Shown piece after piece: positions 35,300 through 44,981 of a stretch of DNA of 64,000 nt. Position numbers and translations under genes: made by a program. Position 1 is the stretch's first letter. Each line of letters starts with the position of its first letter. A model generated the notes under the pieces. That model searched no databases. It was not told where the DNA came from and saw nothing but the letters and a program-made list of their open reading frames with translations. This DNA is from Clostridium aciditolerans (GTDB lineage Bacteria > Bacillota > Clostridia > Clostridiales > Clostridiaceae): NCBI RefSeq assembly GCF_016316925.1, contig NZ_JAEEGB010000007.1, positions 40,773 through 104,772 on the forward strand, in the 5' to 3' direction.

Positions 35300-36259
35300 C
35301 TAAATTTCTATTGTAGTTGCATCTATCCACTTCCAATTACTTCTGATACTCTTAATATCCTCTATTAATTTTAATAATGCCAAATCCTTCTGTTTTGCTT
35401 CTAGCATAATATCAAAATCCCTTTCTAAAAGCTTACTTAGTTCCACAAACTCAATAAAATCATTAGGATTTATATAATCTGAATGTTTTCTGTCGAATTC
35501 ACCTTCTCTTGGACTTGAAAAGTGAATTTTAGGAGGAAGTATTTCTTTATTCCAAGTGCTGAATATATCTTTAAGCAAATCTCCTATCGACTCGCCATCA
35601 TTATTACACTTATGATGATGAACATCTAAAACCATAGGAACTTCTAGTTCCTTACATATCTTTAATACTTCTTTAGTGGTAAAAGTTTTATCATCATTTT
35701 CTAATATTAATCTGCTGCTTATTTCTTTTGGATAATTGTTAAAATTATTAATAAATCTTTTTATAGACTGTTCTTTGCCACCTTGGCCACTTCCTATATG
35801 TAATACCATTTTTCCTTCAGAATAATCTAAATCCTCAAAGAGATTTACATGGAACCAAAGGTTTCTTTTAGTCACTTCTACAACTTCATCTTTTATACTG
35901 TTGAGTACATTAAATTGATCTGGATGTGTATCTACTCTCATATTATGTACTTTTATAAAATTACCAATTCGCTCAAAATCTCTACTAAAAATTTTTCTAT
36001 AATTCCAGTTATCAACTTCAGGATGAGTAGCTAAAGGTACAAGTTGTGAAGTTATTCTATAAAAATGTATGTTTTTTTCAACATTGTATTGAAGTATGGT
36101 ATACAAATCATTCAAGTTTGACAAGGTTACCTGCTTCAGCTTATTTAATTTTTTTTCATCACTACTTTGCTTTTCATAGTTTGTGTAGGTTACTGTACTT
36201 GAGGCTGTAACCTTAGGAAGATTTAAAGCTATTGATACGTATCCTAAACGAATTTTCAT
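35300..36259 (-). CDS. uvsE: UV DNA damage endonuclease UvsE
   Basis: A 319-residue TIM-barrel endonuclease of the UVDE family. It starts with KIRLGYVSIALNLP, and shows THPDQFNVLNS, LHIGSGQGGKEQSI, LENDDKTFTTKEVL and LDVHHHKCN, whose His, Glu and Asp residues form the metal site; IMLEAKQKDLALL is near the end. It nicks DNA 5' of UV photoproducts, an excision route independent of UvrABC. This is common in spore-formers. Ribosome binding site AAGGG. Confidence 0.95.
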   Translation of the reverse strand: MKIRLGYVSIALNLPKVTASSTVTYTNYEKQSSDEKKLNKLKQVTLSNLNDLYTILQYNVEKNIHFYRITSQLVPLATHPEVDNWNYRKIFSRDFERIGNFIKVHNMRVDTHPDQFNVLNSIKDEVVEVTKRNLWFHVNLFEDLDYSEGKMVLHIGSGQGGKEQSIKRFINNFNNYPKEISSRLILENDDKTFTTKEVLKICKELEVPMVLDVHHHKCNNDGESIGDLLKDIFSTWNKEILPPKIHFSSPREGEFDRKHSDYINPNDFIEFVELSKLLERDFDIMLEAKQKDLALLKLIEDIKSIRSNWKWIDATTIEI

Positions 36260-36323
36260 CAGTAATACCCTTCTCTTCGTAATAATCCCATACTAGTTTG
36301 TGTAGTGATAAACTATTAATACC

Positions 36324-36797
36324 TTATATATTTGAATCTAGTTCTATTAAATTTGCATTTACTTTCTCTTTATTAATATTTAATATGCCCATACTTATAG
36401 GTAGATTAAACCTTCTAGGTCCGATACTTCCTGGGTTTAAAAATAATATGCCATTGTCTTCTATATTTAATGGTTTGTGTGAATGCCCGCTTACTACAAT
36501 ATTAAAACCTGCAGCTTCTAAATCTATATCAATATCATTGATATTGTGAATCACATATATAAGTACTTCTCCCAACTTTATTACTTCTGTCTTGTTAAGC
36601 TTATATGCCCATTCTCCCTTATCACAATTGCCTCTGACAGCCACTACTGGTGCTATTTCCTTTAGTTTTTGGAGTATTTCAGGATCACCTACATCTCCAG
36701 CGTGTATAATCATCTCAACCCCTTTAAGCATTTCTAAGGCCTCATGTCTTAATAATCCGTGTGTATCAGAAATTACACCTATCTTATACTTACTCAT
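36324..36797 (-). CDS. YfcE/MJ0936-type metallophosphodiesterase
   Basis: A 157-residue single-domain phosphoesterase with all five metal motifs: ISDTHG (9-14), HAGDVG (32-37), VRGNCD (54-59), VIHN (about 83-86) and VSGHSHKP (103-110), ending with LNPGSIGPRR. It hydrolyses phosphodiesters in vitro with Mn(II) in related proteins; the natural substrate is unknown. Ribosome binding site AGGAGGTG. A repeat-family R4 block lies just upstream. Confidence 0.9.
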   Translation of the reverse strand: MSKYKIGVISDTHGLLRHEALEMLKGVEMIIHAGDVGDPEILQKLKEIAPVVAVRGNCDKGEWAYKLNKTEVIKLGEVLIYVIHNINDIDIDLEAAGFNIVVSGHSHKPLNIEDNGILFLNPGSIGPRRFNLPISMGILNINKEKVNANLIELDSNI

Positions 36798-36824
36798 AAT
36801 AACACCTCCTAAACATATTATTAA

Positions 36825-36852
36825 TATGAAACTCCTTCTCCATACTGTCGAA
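36825..36852. repeat. second copy of repeat family R4 core
   Basis: ATATGAAACTCCTTCTCC followed by TGTCGAATAAG repeats the block at 18106-18132. Here it lies between the ClpE-like terminator and the ribosome binding site of the phosphodiesterase gene and does not itself supply the start. Confidence 0.5.
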
Positions 36853-36863
36853 TAAGATAAAAT

Positions 36864-36882
36864 CCCCGGTATTTACCCGGGG
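36864..36882 (-). terminator. terminator of the ClpE-like gene
   Basis: CCCCGG and CCGGGG close a 7-base loop 14 bases after the stop codon, unusually GC-rich for this DNA, and on the minus strand ATTTTATCTT follows. Confidence 0.75.
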
Positions 36883-36896
36883 ACATAAAATATACA

Positions 36897-39179
36897 TTAA
36901 TTTACTCTTAAAACTATTTTATCATCTTCTAAATCAACTTTAATATGGGATCCCTCTCTAAATTTCTTTTGAAGATATTGTTCAGCAATTTCATCTTCAA
37001 TGTATTTTTGAATGGATCTTCTAAGAGGTCTTGCCCCATATCTTTCGTCATATCCAACTTTTAATATATAATCCTTTACCTCATCAGATATATCTAAGAA
37101 AATATTCTTTTCTTTAACTTCATCAATAACTTCTTTTAACATTAAATCAATAATTTTGTACAGTTCTTCTTTTGCAAGAGGTGTAAACACTATCGTTTCA
37201 TCAACTCTATTTAGAAATTCTGGTCTAAAGAATTCTTTAAGTGCTTCCTTTACTTGATTTTCTAGAATATTATAGCCTTCCTTTGCAAATCCAATTCCAT
37301 TAGATTTAAAGTTAGTTCCTGCATTTGAGGTCATAATTATTACAGAGTTATCAAAATGTACAGTCCTTCCTTGACTATCTGTTAGCCTTCCATCCTCAAG
37401 AATTTGCAGCAGCATATTAAATACATCAGGATGAGCTTTTTCAATTTCATCTAAAAGAATAACGGAATAAGGTTTTCTTCTAATCTTCTCTGTTAACTGG
37501 CCACCTTGGTCATATCCAACATATCCCGGAGGAGCACCAATTAACTTAGATGCTGTATGTTTCTCCATATACTCTGACATATCAAGGCGAATAAGAGCCT
37601 CTTCACTTCCAAAAAGTTCGCAGGATAGCGCTCTTGCAAGCTCAGTTTTACCTACACCAGTAGGCCCGACGAAAATAAAGGAAGATGGTTTTTTCTTTTT
37701 TCTAAATCCTAAGCGATTTCTTCTTATTGATCTTGACAAACTTACAATCGCTGGGTGCTGTCCTATTACTCTTTTATGGAGTCTCTCCTCAAGGTTTAAT
37801 AGCTTTTCTGCTTCTTCTTCAGTAATACTTTGCACAGGAATTTTAGTCCAAGCCTCTATTACAAATGCAACATCCTCTATAGTTAAATTTACAAAAGCAC
37901 ATTCTTTTTCTATAGACTTTATCTTTTCTTGCACTCTGCATTCATCTGTCTTAAACTGTGCCGCTTTCTCATAGTCATTATTGTCCGCAGCATCTTTCAT
38001 TTTGTTCTGAATTTCATTTAATTCTTCTTTTAAAGCATGCAGTTCCACAAGTCCTTGATTTTTTAAATTAGCCCTTGAACTTGCTTCATCAATTACGTCT
38101 ATAGCCTTATCTGGCAAAAATCTGTCATTTATATATCTTTCAGATAAATTTGCTGCTGCTTCAATTACCTCATCACATATTTTTACTTTATGGTAATCTT
38201 CGTAATACCCTCTAATACCTTTTAAAATTTCTATTGTTTCCTCTACTGTAGGTTCTTCTACTAGTATAGGCTGAAATCTTCGCTCTAGGGCAGAATCCTT
38301 TTCTATATGCTTTCTATACTCTTCTAAAGTGGTTGCCCCAATTACTTGAATTTCTCCTCTTGCAAGTGCAGGTTTTAGTATATTAGCAGCATTCATTGCT
38401 CCACCCTGAGCTTCACCAGCACCAATTATATTATGAATTTCATCTATTACCAAGATAATGTTTCCATTATCTTTAGCCTCTTCTATGATGGACTTCATGC
38501 GTCCTTCAAATTGTCCTCTAAACTGAGTTCCAGCTACAACTGCTGTTAAATCAAGTAAATATACCTCAGCATTATAAAGCTTTGTTGGTACCTGTTTTTC
38601 TGCTATTCTAACTGCCAACCCTTCGGCAATTGCTGTTTTTCCTACACCTGGTTCGCCTATTAATATAGGGTTGTTTTTAGTTCTTCTATTTAGTATCTGT
38701 ATAACTCTATCTATTTCTCTGTGTCTTCCAACAACCTTATCAACTTCCTTATTTTTTGCCTTGTCTGTTAAATTTGTTCCGTAAGTATCAAGGTGCTTTC
38801 TTTTCTTTCTATTAAAGAAACTGCTTTTTGCTTTAACATTTGATGATTCATCTCTATTAGAAGACTTTTCTTTCTTTTCTTCAGTGACTTCTTTGCTGTC
38901 CATATCTGTAGGCGAAGTTGAATTGTTAAACAAATTTAAAAATGGGTTACTTCCCATGTCTTCTATATTTATATCTTGAAGCATGCTATTCATTTGCTCT
39001 GATAGATTTTCAATGTCGTCCTTTGATATACCGCTTTGTTTCATCAATTGATCAACAATTGGAATACCCATTTTTTTAGCACACTCTAGGCATACACCTA
39101 TCATTTCGGACTTACCATTCTCCATCTTTGCTGTATATATAGTTGCTATATTTTTATTACAAATAGAACACATTTGCAT
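36897..39179 (-). CDS. ATP-dependent Clp unfoldase, ClpE-like with N-terminal zinc finger
   Basis: A 760-residue HSP100 protein. Residues 1-40 form a C4 zinc finger (CSIC...CLEC) as in ClpE; the double Clp-N repeat of ClpC is absent and a charged linker follows. The first AAA+ module has GEPGVGKT, the middle coiled coil contains a UVR-like stretch (NNDYEKAAQFK), and the second AAA+ module has GPTGVGKT, LIGAPPGYVGY and RRSIQKYIED. It unfolds proteins for ClpP or disaggregates them. I start at the ATG eight bases after GGAG. No CtsR gene or obvious CtsR operator was seen beside it. Confidence 0.9.
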   Translation of the reverse strand: MQMCSICNKNIATIYTAKMENGKSEMIGVCLECAKKMGIPIVDQLMKQSGISKDDIENLSEQMNSMLQDINIEDMGSNPFLNLFNNSTSPTDMDSKEVTEEKKEKSSNRDESSNVKAKSSFFNRKKRKHLDTYGTNLTDKAKNKEVDKVVGRHREIDRVIQILNRRTKNNPILIGEPGVGKTAIAEGLAVRIAEKQVPTKLYNAEVYLLDLTAVVAGTQFRGQFEGRMKSIIEEAKDNGNIILVIDEIHNIIGAGEAQGGAMNAANILKPALARGEIQVIGATTLEEYRKHIEKDSALERRFQPILVEEPTVEETIEILKGIRGYYEDYHKVKICDEVIEAAANLSERYINDRFLPDKAIDVIDEASSRANLKNQGLVELHALKEELNEIQNKMKDAADNNDYEKAAQFKTDECRVQEKIKSIEKECAFVNLTIEDVAFVIEAWTKIPVQSITEEEAEKLLNLEERLHKRVIGQHPAIVSLSRSIRRNRLGFRKKKKPSSFIFVGPTGVGKTELARALSCELFGSEEALIRLDMSEYMEKHTASKLIGAPPGYVGYDQGGQLTEKIRRKPYSVILLDEIEKAHPDVFNMLLQILEDGRLTDSQGRTVHFDNSVIIMTSNAGTNFKSNGIGFAKEGYNILENQVKEALKEFFRPEFLNRVDETIVFTPLAKEELYKIIDLMLKEVIDEVKEKNIFLDISDEVKDYILKVGYDERYGARPLRRSIQKYIEDEIAEQYLQKKFREGSHIKVDLEDDKIVLRVN

Positions 39180-39395
39180 GTTATCATCTCCATATTTCAA
39201 TAGTAAAATTAGATTATTGTAATTACAGTATATCATATATTAATTTTTATTATAACAGTTTATCTGTAAAACTTTTACATGTTATTTTCTCCATCATCTA
39301 TTGACTTATCTTTTTATATTTTCTAATTTCTGTTAACAAATTTATAAGTTTAGAATAATATAATAAGCATAAGCAACATTTTGAAGGTGTAACTG

Positions 39396-39854
39396 ATGTT
39401 TTATAAAGTTGTGATATTTTTTCTAATTATCATCTCTTTTGTTACTAAAAACAAAAACCTCTCCATTGCAGCATTCGTTATATTTGTAGTATCACTTATC
39501 AATAACCAAAAATCCATATATTTCATCGAAAAATACTTTCTAGACATAGGAATGATATTTTTGATGATGTGGATGCTTGTTCCATTAATTAAAGCTGAAA
39601 ATTCACTTACTCCAAACATAAAAAGTCTACTAAATCTTAATGGGCTTGTATCATTTATTGTAGGAGTAGCCGTTGTCATGCTAGCAGCTCAAGGAGTTAG
39701 CTTCTTAAAAGGCAGTGTTGATGTTTTAACTGGAGTAATATTAGGATCTATTATAGGTGTAGCACTTCTAGGCGGAGTGCCTGTTGGCCCACTTATTGCT
39801 TCTGGTATTGCCTACGAAATTGTACGGCTAATTAATGCAATATTTAAAAATTAA
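39396..39854 (+). CDS. DUF441 family membrane protein
   Basis: A 152-residue membrane protein of the DUF441 (YeaL/YtwI) family, with about four hydrophobic spans. Family features are the start LIIISFVTKNKNLSIAA, DIGMIFLMMWMLVPLI, LNLNGLVSFIVG, and the C-terminal SIIGVALLGGVPVGPLIASGIAYE. Function is unknown throughout the family. Ribosome binding site GAAGGTG. No operon partners. Confidence 0.9.
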   Translation: MFYKVVIFFLIIISFVTKNKNLSIAAFVIFVVSLINNQKSIYFIEKYFLDIGMIFLMMWMLVPLIKAENSLTPNIKSLLNLNGLVSFIVGVAVVMLAAQGVSFLKGSVDVLTGVILGSIIGVALLGGVPVGPLIASGIAYEIVRLINAIFKN

Positions 39855-39950
39855 TAACATTATATAAAAATGTTTTTAATACTACAATAACTTTTTTAAA
39901 ATTTCTTAAATATTTAACAAAATCCAATAATTGTTTACCAAATTACTATT

Positions 39951-40111
39951 AGGCATCTTCAAGAAAATAACTAGTCAATCTACTAGTCTATTTTGTGTCA
40001 TACTGCGTCGGCAGAACCCTTAGATAGGGTCGGCTATCTGCGGAACCTTTCTCCTTGTCTGACACAAAATATCCGTCGCATCTTTGACTTGTTATTTTCT
40101 TTCAGATGCCT
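39951..40111. repeat. MITE-like element, family R2 (161 bp)
   Basis: Ends AGGCATC (39951) and GATGCCT (40111) continue as matching inverted arms: AAGAAAATAAC-AGTCAA on the left against its complement on the right, then ATTTTGTGTCA/TGACACAAAAT further in (about 39990 and 40060). The centre holds smaller hairpins (ACCCTTAGATAGGGT). The whole can fold on itself. A shorter relative is at 27445-27498. It fills most of the gap between the DUF441 and zinc-ribbon genes. Confidence 0.7.
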
Positions 40112-40133
40112 TAACTGGACACATAATATAAAA

Positions 40134-40163
40134 AACCCTATAAGGTTTAAACCTTATAGGGTT
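40134..40163. terminator. 30-bp perfect palindromic terminator
   Basis: AACCCTATAAGGTTT is followed at once by its exact complement, with A-runs on one side. It lies 16 bases after the stop of the zinc-ribbon gene on the minus strand and is followed there by TTTTTTATATT. Confidence 0.75.
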
Positions 40164-40179
40164 AATACATTCAAATGTA

Positions 40180-40350
40180 TTATCTTCTGAATCCTCTATT
40201 GCTGTTGTTTTGTTGCTTTCTAGCTCTTCTACAATCAGCACATCTTTGTGGCTCATTTTCGAATCCTTTCTCTTTGTAGAAAGCTTGCTCGCCCTCTGTA
40301 AATACGAATTCTTTTCCACAATCTTTGCATACTAATGTCTTATCTGCCAT
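40180..40350 (-). CDS. zinc-ribbon microprotein (zf_Tbcl-like)
   Basis: A 56-residue protein starting MADKTLVCKDCGKEF, then FTEGEQAFYKEKGF, EPQRCADCRRARK and an N/R/G-rich tail. The two CxxC pairs (residues 8/11 and 37/40) make a treble-clef-like zinc ribbon typical of a small clostridial family often annotated as zinc-ribbon domain protein. Ribosome binding site AAAGGAGG with a 9-base gap; a terminator follows. The function is not established; nucleic-acid binding is plausible. An overlapping frame on the same strand is a shadow. Confidence 0.85.
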   Translation of the reverse strand: MADKTLVCKDCGKEFVFTEGEQAFYKEKGFENEPQRCADCRRARKQQNNSNRGFRR

Positions 40351-40663
40351 TTCAACATTCCTCCTTTTAATTATAAGATTTAAAAATTGATAACAATAAA
40401 TTCCTGAAAAGAGGAAATGTTGTTCACCATATTAAATCTTTTTCTGTGCTCAGATTTTATCTAATCACTCACACGCATTCATAGTACCACATTATCAAAT
40501 AATGCGCAATAGTTAAATGTAAATTTTTTTTGATTTAGAAAATTTTGTTATACTTTTTTTATATATTTTAATTCAAATATATAACTCATTGATATCATTC
40601 CTAATTTATGTAAATTTATTCAATGGCTATCCGCTCTAATACCACCTGAAGTTTAGTTTCACT
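40351..40663. other. intergenic region upstream of the zinc-ribbon gene
   Basis: About 310 bases without a gene. On the minus strand a promoter candidate TTGCGC-17-TACTAT (about 40485-40513) would give the zinc-ribbon mRNA a leader of roughly 130 bases, long for so small a gene. I see no clear terminator for the RNA helicase gene. Confidence 0.35.
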
Positions 40664-42109
40664 TTATTTTGCTGCTTTTTGCACTCTAACATTTTTACCT
40701 TTTATAGTAGTTTGCTGAAGTGCATCAAGCACTAATTTACCTTTTCCATCCAATATATCAATGTAAGAGAAATTATCTTGAATATCTATTATACCGATAT
40801 TTTCAGCTGTAACTCCATTTATACTAGTAATTGCGCCAACAATATCCCCTGCCCTTATTTTTTTCTTTTTTCCAGCATTTATGTACAACTTCATGATTTC
40901 TTTGTTTAGCTTATCACTCTTGTTGCCTTTTATCGGTTTCTTATTTTTAGCATTTTTATTAAATGTGTTTTTTCCTTCCTCTACAGCTTCTTCAGAAGGT
41001 ATTTCCCCTTTATCTATATTTAAATCAATGTAATCCTCAATATCCCTTAAAAATCTATACTCACTTGAAGTTACAAAAGTTATTGCACTACCTTGTTTTC
41101 CAGCACGGGCCGTTCTTCCTATTCTATGAACATAGCTTTCTTTTTCCATCGGTATATCATAATTTATAATGTGTGTAATATTTTCTACATCAATTCCTCT
41201 TGCTGCAACATCTGTAGCTACTAAAAAACTAAACTCGCCTCTTTTAAATTTTTGAATTGTATCTATTCTATCCTTTTGAAGCATTCCTCCATGTAACTTA
41301 TTACAGGAATAATCCCTGCTTTGCATCCTTTGTACTAAACTGTCCACGTTGTCTTTTGTACTGCAGAAAATAATACAACTATCTGGCCTTTCTGTATATA
41401 TCAATTTATTGAGAAGATTGAACTTTTTGTTATTTTCAACCTCATAGTATACCTGACGTATTTTTTCTGCGGTAAGGCTTTCAGGATTTATCTCTATTTT
41501 AATGGGATTAACCATATAATTATGACATAACCTTTCAATTTCTTCTGGCATCGTTGCAGAAAATAGCATAGTAACTCTATCTCTAGGTAAAGCATCTATA
41601 ACCGTTTCTACTTGCTCAATAAATCCCATGTTTAGCATTTCATCAGCTTCATCTATTATTAGATACTTTACATCACTTAAATCAATGTTTTTTCTTTCGA
41701 TATGATCTAAGGTTCTTCCTGGGGTTCCAACAATAACATGAATTCTTTGTTTTAATTGCCTTGTTTGTTCGCTAATTGGCTGTTTACCAAAAACAGCAAC
41801 ACTCCTTATCCTTTTAAATCTGCCTATATTATTTATATCTTCTTTTACTTGTATAGCTAGCTCTCTTGTAGGTGTAAGCACTAATACTTGCACTCTTTTC
41901 TGTTCTATCTCTATATTTTCACAAATAGGAATTGCAAAGGCTCCTGTTTTTCCACTTCCTGTCTGAGATTTAACTATTATGTCCTTATCTTGAAGCGCTA
42001 GCGGTATCACTTGTGCTTGCACTTCTGATGGATATTTATATCCAAGCATTTCTAAAGATTTTAATATTTCTTCACTTATATTTAAGGATTTAAAATTTAA
42101 TTCAACCAT
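40664..42109 (-). CDS. DEAD-box RNA helicase, DbpA/YxiN type
   Basis: A 481-residue DEAD-box helicase. Motifs in order: Q-motif region (GYKYPSEVQAQVIP), AQTGSGKT variant SQTGSGKTGAF (47-57), PTRELA, IIDEADEML, SAT, then ATDVAARGIDV and HRIGRTARAG. Residues from about 405 form a DbpA RNA-binding domain (MKLYINAGKKKKIRAGDIVGAI), which in DbpA/YxiN binds hairpin 92 of 23S rRNA. It probably helps large-subunit assembly or cold adaptation. Ribosome binding site GAGGT. Confidence 0.92.
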   Translation of the reverse strand: MVELNFKSLNISEEILKSLEMLGYKYPSEVQAQVIPLALQDKDIIVKSQTGSGKTGAFAIPICENIEIEQKRVQVLVLTPTRELAIQVKEDINNIGRFKRIRSVAVFGKQPISEQTRQLKQRIHVIVGTPGRTLDHIERKNIDLSDVKYLIIDEADEMLNMGFIEQVETVIDALPRDRVTMLFSATMPEEIERLCHNYMVNPIKIEINPESLTAEKIRQVYYEVENNKKFNLLNKLIYTERPDSCIIFCSTKDNVDSLVQRMQSRDYSCNKLHGGMLQKDRIDTIQKFKRGEFSFLVATDVAARGIDVENITHIINYDIPMEKESYVHRIGRTARAGKQGSAITFVTSSEYRFLRDIEDYIDLNIDKGEIPSEEAVEEGKNTFNKNAKNKKPIKGNKSDKLNKEIMKLYINAGKKKKIRAGDIVGAITSINGVTAENIGIIDIQDNFSYIDILDGKGKLVLDALQQTTIKGKNVRVQKAAK

Positions 42110-42300
42110 TTCTCTACCTCACGTCATATATTATTGCTACTTAATTAGGATTAACAAAAATAAGTGTACCATACAAAATCAAAATAGTCTCTTTTTATAT
42201 TAATTTTATCCAAATACACCAGTATATTTACATAAAAAAATATGATAAATTATAATCAAAAGAATTATTAATTTACAATGTATTTCACAAGGAGAAAAAA

Positions 42301-44967
42301 ATGAGCTTACGTAAAAAAACTATTTATATTATATCTTTTACATTTTTATGTTTGATTTTATTATTATACGTTATTTCTACAAATATTATAGGAAGAGGTT
42401 TTTCTCATCTTGAAAATGAATATATACAAAACAATGTTTATGAGGCTATGAGTGTACTTAAAGATGATGTTGTCGCCCTCAATATTTCTGTAAGTGATTG
42501 GTCAAATTGGGATGACACCTATGAGTTTATTGAGGACAAAAATTATCAGTATATTCGTTCTAACTTAGGAGATTCTATCTTTACTCAATTAGACATTAAT
42601 TCAATTATATTTATAAATTATTCTGGTAATATCGTTTTTAGCAAGGGATATGATTTAGAAAACAAAAAACCTTTTGACATTCCAGATGATTTTAAAAAAA
42701 TTGTTTTATCAGATAACTTTTTTAACCGTCTTAATAGCGATCATAATGTAAATGGAATAATTATGACTTCTCAGGGTCCCTCACTTGTTGCCGCCAAGCC
42801 TATACTACATAGTGATGGTTCAGGAACCAGCAGAGGATTTGTTGTTATGAGCAAATATCTAAATTATGATGAAATAAAAAGAATATCACATACTACTGGC
42901 TTATCTCTTGACATAAAAAAAATATATAATAATTCTTTACCTAAAGACTTTTCCTATGCTTATAGCAACTTGAAAAAGGGACAAGAAGTCTTTATTAAGG
43001 CTTTAGATGAGAATAAAATTTCCGGTTATTCAATAATTAAAGATATTAATAATAGTCCAATTTTACTTTTAAAAGTTACTACTCCTAGACCAATATATAA
43101 TCAAGCTGTTTCAAGTATTAAATTTTTTACATTTTCTCTATTTGTTGTCGCTATGATATTGTGTTTAATCATTTTCATATTTTTAGAAAAATCTGTGCTT
43201 TCACCGCTAAAATCCTTTAGTGATATCGCAAAAAAAATTTCAAAAAGTAAGGATTTGTCTATTAGATTTCCAAGTAGCAGGCAAGATGAACTAGGTTATT
43301 TAATGAATATATCAAATGCTATGTTGGAAGCATTAGAACTATTTCAGCGTAAATTACAAAAAAGTGAACATAAGTATAGACATCTCTTTGAAAGCCTAGT
43401 TGACGGCTTTGTTTATTGTAAAGTGGTTTATAATGAAAAAAATCCTGTTGATTATATATTTATGGAAGTTAATTCTGCCTTTGAAGAAATAATTGGTATA
43501 GAAAAAGGAAATATTATTGGCAAAAAAGCTAAAGATATAAAATTTAAATTCGAAAATTCTATAGTTAGCTGGGAAGAGTTGTTAAGTCGTACTGTAATTA
43601 ATGGCGAAAAAATTAAGTTTGAATTAAATTCACCAATAAATAATAAGTGTTATCTTGTATCTGCATATTGTCCTGAAGAAAACTATTGCATAGCGTTATT
43701 TAAAGATATAACCGAGTTAAAGGAAGTTGAAAATCAATTAATACTGGCAAGAGATTCTGCTGAAAGCGCAAATGCAGCAAAAAGTATTTTTCTTGCTAAT
43801 ATGTCTCACGAAATAAGAACTCCTATGAATGCTGTAATTGGTATGACAGAATTACTTACAAAGTCACAACTAAATGATAAGCAAAAAGAAATAGTTTCTT
43901 CAATAGAGGGTGCTGGCAGATTGTTATTAAATATAATAAATGATATATTAGATTATTCAAAAATTGATGCTGGTAAAATGACTTTAAACCACTTTGAGTT
44001 TAATTTAGATTCTGTTATAAAAAGTGTTGCCGACATTATGGCTGTTAAGGCCTATGAAAAAAAACTTTCATTAATAACACATGTTTCTCCTGAAATACCA
44101 ACAATTATAGGTGATGGAGATAAACTTTGTCAAATTCTATTAAACTTAGTAGGCAACGCTATAAAATTTACAAATAGCGGAGAAGTTATTATTAAAGCTT
44201 TTTTAAATAAAATAACTGAAAGCTATGCTGTAGTTGATTTTGAAGTTTGCGATACAGGTATTGGAATTGAGCCAGATAAAATAGAAAAATTATTTAAACC
44301 TTTCATTCAAGCTGATGGTTCTACAACAAGAAAATTTGGAGGTACTGGTCTAGGTTTATCCATATCAAAAGGAATTATTGACCTTATGAAAGGTAACATA
44401 ATGTTAGAGAGCACACTAGGTAAAGGTACTACTTTTAAGTTCAATATAACCTTCGAATACTTAAACATAGCTAAAGAAAAACATCCATCTGAAGAGTTGA
44501 AGGATGCTAACATACTAAAGTCTTTAAAACTTAAACAAATAAGTAAGTTAGCTGTTATTGATAATAACTATGAAAAAAAAGCTCTAGGTAAAATTTTACT
44601 TGTTGAGGATAATCCTATAAATCAAAAGCTTGCCTTTATGCAGTTAAAGAAACTTGAAATTAATGTTGACATTGCTTCCAATGGCAAAGAAGCGCTAGAT
44701 AAGATATCTACGCAAAGATATTCATTAATGTTTATGGATTGCCAAATGCCTGAGTTGGATGGCTTCGATACTACAAAAGCTATCAGAAAGCTTGAGCCAA
44801 CTTTAGGATATCACCCTATAATAGTTGCAATGACTGCAAATGCTATGGAAGGTGATCGAGAAAAGTGTTTATCTTCTGGTATGGATGATTATATCTCTAA
44901 ACCAGTAAAGATTCAAAATCTTTGTGACATATTCAATAAATGGAAAATAAAATATAGTAAACTATAG
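42301..44967 (+). CDS. hybrid sensor histidine kinase (CHASE4-like, HAMP, PAS, HisKA, HATPase, REC)
   Basis: An 888-residue membrane hybrid kinase. Spans at about 7-29 and 273-297 enclose a CHASE4-like extracytoplasmic sensor (VALNISVSDWSNWDDTYEFI is typical). Then come HAMP (298-350), PAS (about 360-480), HisKA with phospho-His503 in NMSHEIRTPMNAV, an ATPase with GGTGLGLSISKGI, and a receiver with phospho-acceptor Asp813 in FMDCQMPELDG. Phosphate would pass from His to the internal Asp, then to the Hpt protein encoded 14 bases downstream and on to the stand-alone receiver. The signal is unknown. Confidence 0.93.
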   Translation: MSLRKKTIYIISFTFLCLILLLYVISTNIIGRGFSHLENEYIQNNVYEAMSVLKDDVVALNISVSDWSNWDDTYEFIEDKNYQYIRSNLGDSIFTQLDINSIIFINYSGNIVFSKGYDLENKKPFDIPDDFKKIVLSDNFFNRLNSDHNVNGIIMTSQGPSLVAAKPILHSDGSGTSRGFVVMSKYLNYDEIKRISHTTGLSLDIKKIYNNSLPKDFSYAYSNLKKGQEVFIKALDENKISGYSIIKDINNSPILLLKVTTPRPIYNQAVSSIKFFTFSLFVVAMILCLIIFIFLEKSVLSPLKSFSDIAKKISKSKDLSIRFPSSRQDELGYLMNISNAMLEALELFQRKLQKSEHKYRHLFESLVDGFVYCKVVYNEKNPVDYIFMEVNSAFEEIIGIEKGNIIGKKAKDIKFKFENSIVSWEELLSRTVINGEKIKFELNSPINNKCYLVSAYCPEENYCIALFKDITELKEVENQLILARDSAESANAAKSIFLANMSHEIRTPMNAVIGMTELLTKSQLNDKQKEIVSSIEGAGRLLLNIINDILDYSKIDAGKMTLNHFEFNLDSVIKSVADIMAVKAYEKKLSLITHVSPEIPTIIGDGDKLCQILLNLVGNAIKFTNSGEVIIKAFLNKITESYAVVDFEVCDTGIGIEPDKIEKLFKPFIQADGSTTRKFGGTGLGLSISKGIIDLMKGNIMLESTLGKGTTFKFNITFEYLNIAKEKHPSEELKDANILKSLKLKQISKLAVIDNNYEKKALGKILLVEDNPINQKLAFMQLKKLEINVDIASNGKEALDKISTQRYSLMFMDCQMPELDGFDTTKAIRKLEPTLGYHPIIVAMTANAMEGDREKCLSSGMDDYISKPVKIQNLCDIFNKWKIKYSKL

Positions 44968-44981
44968 GAGGAACAGCACAC

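Noticed and set aside
39993-40190. 65-codon plus-strand frame across repeat R2 and the zinc-ribbon gene's end
   Set aside because: It runs through the non-coding repeat and a terminator palindrome and has no ribosome binding site.
40092-40319. 75-codon minus-strand frame
   Set aside because: It overlaps the zinc-ribbon gene in another frame; the latter has the CxxC pairs and a strong ribosome binding site.
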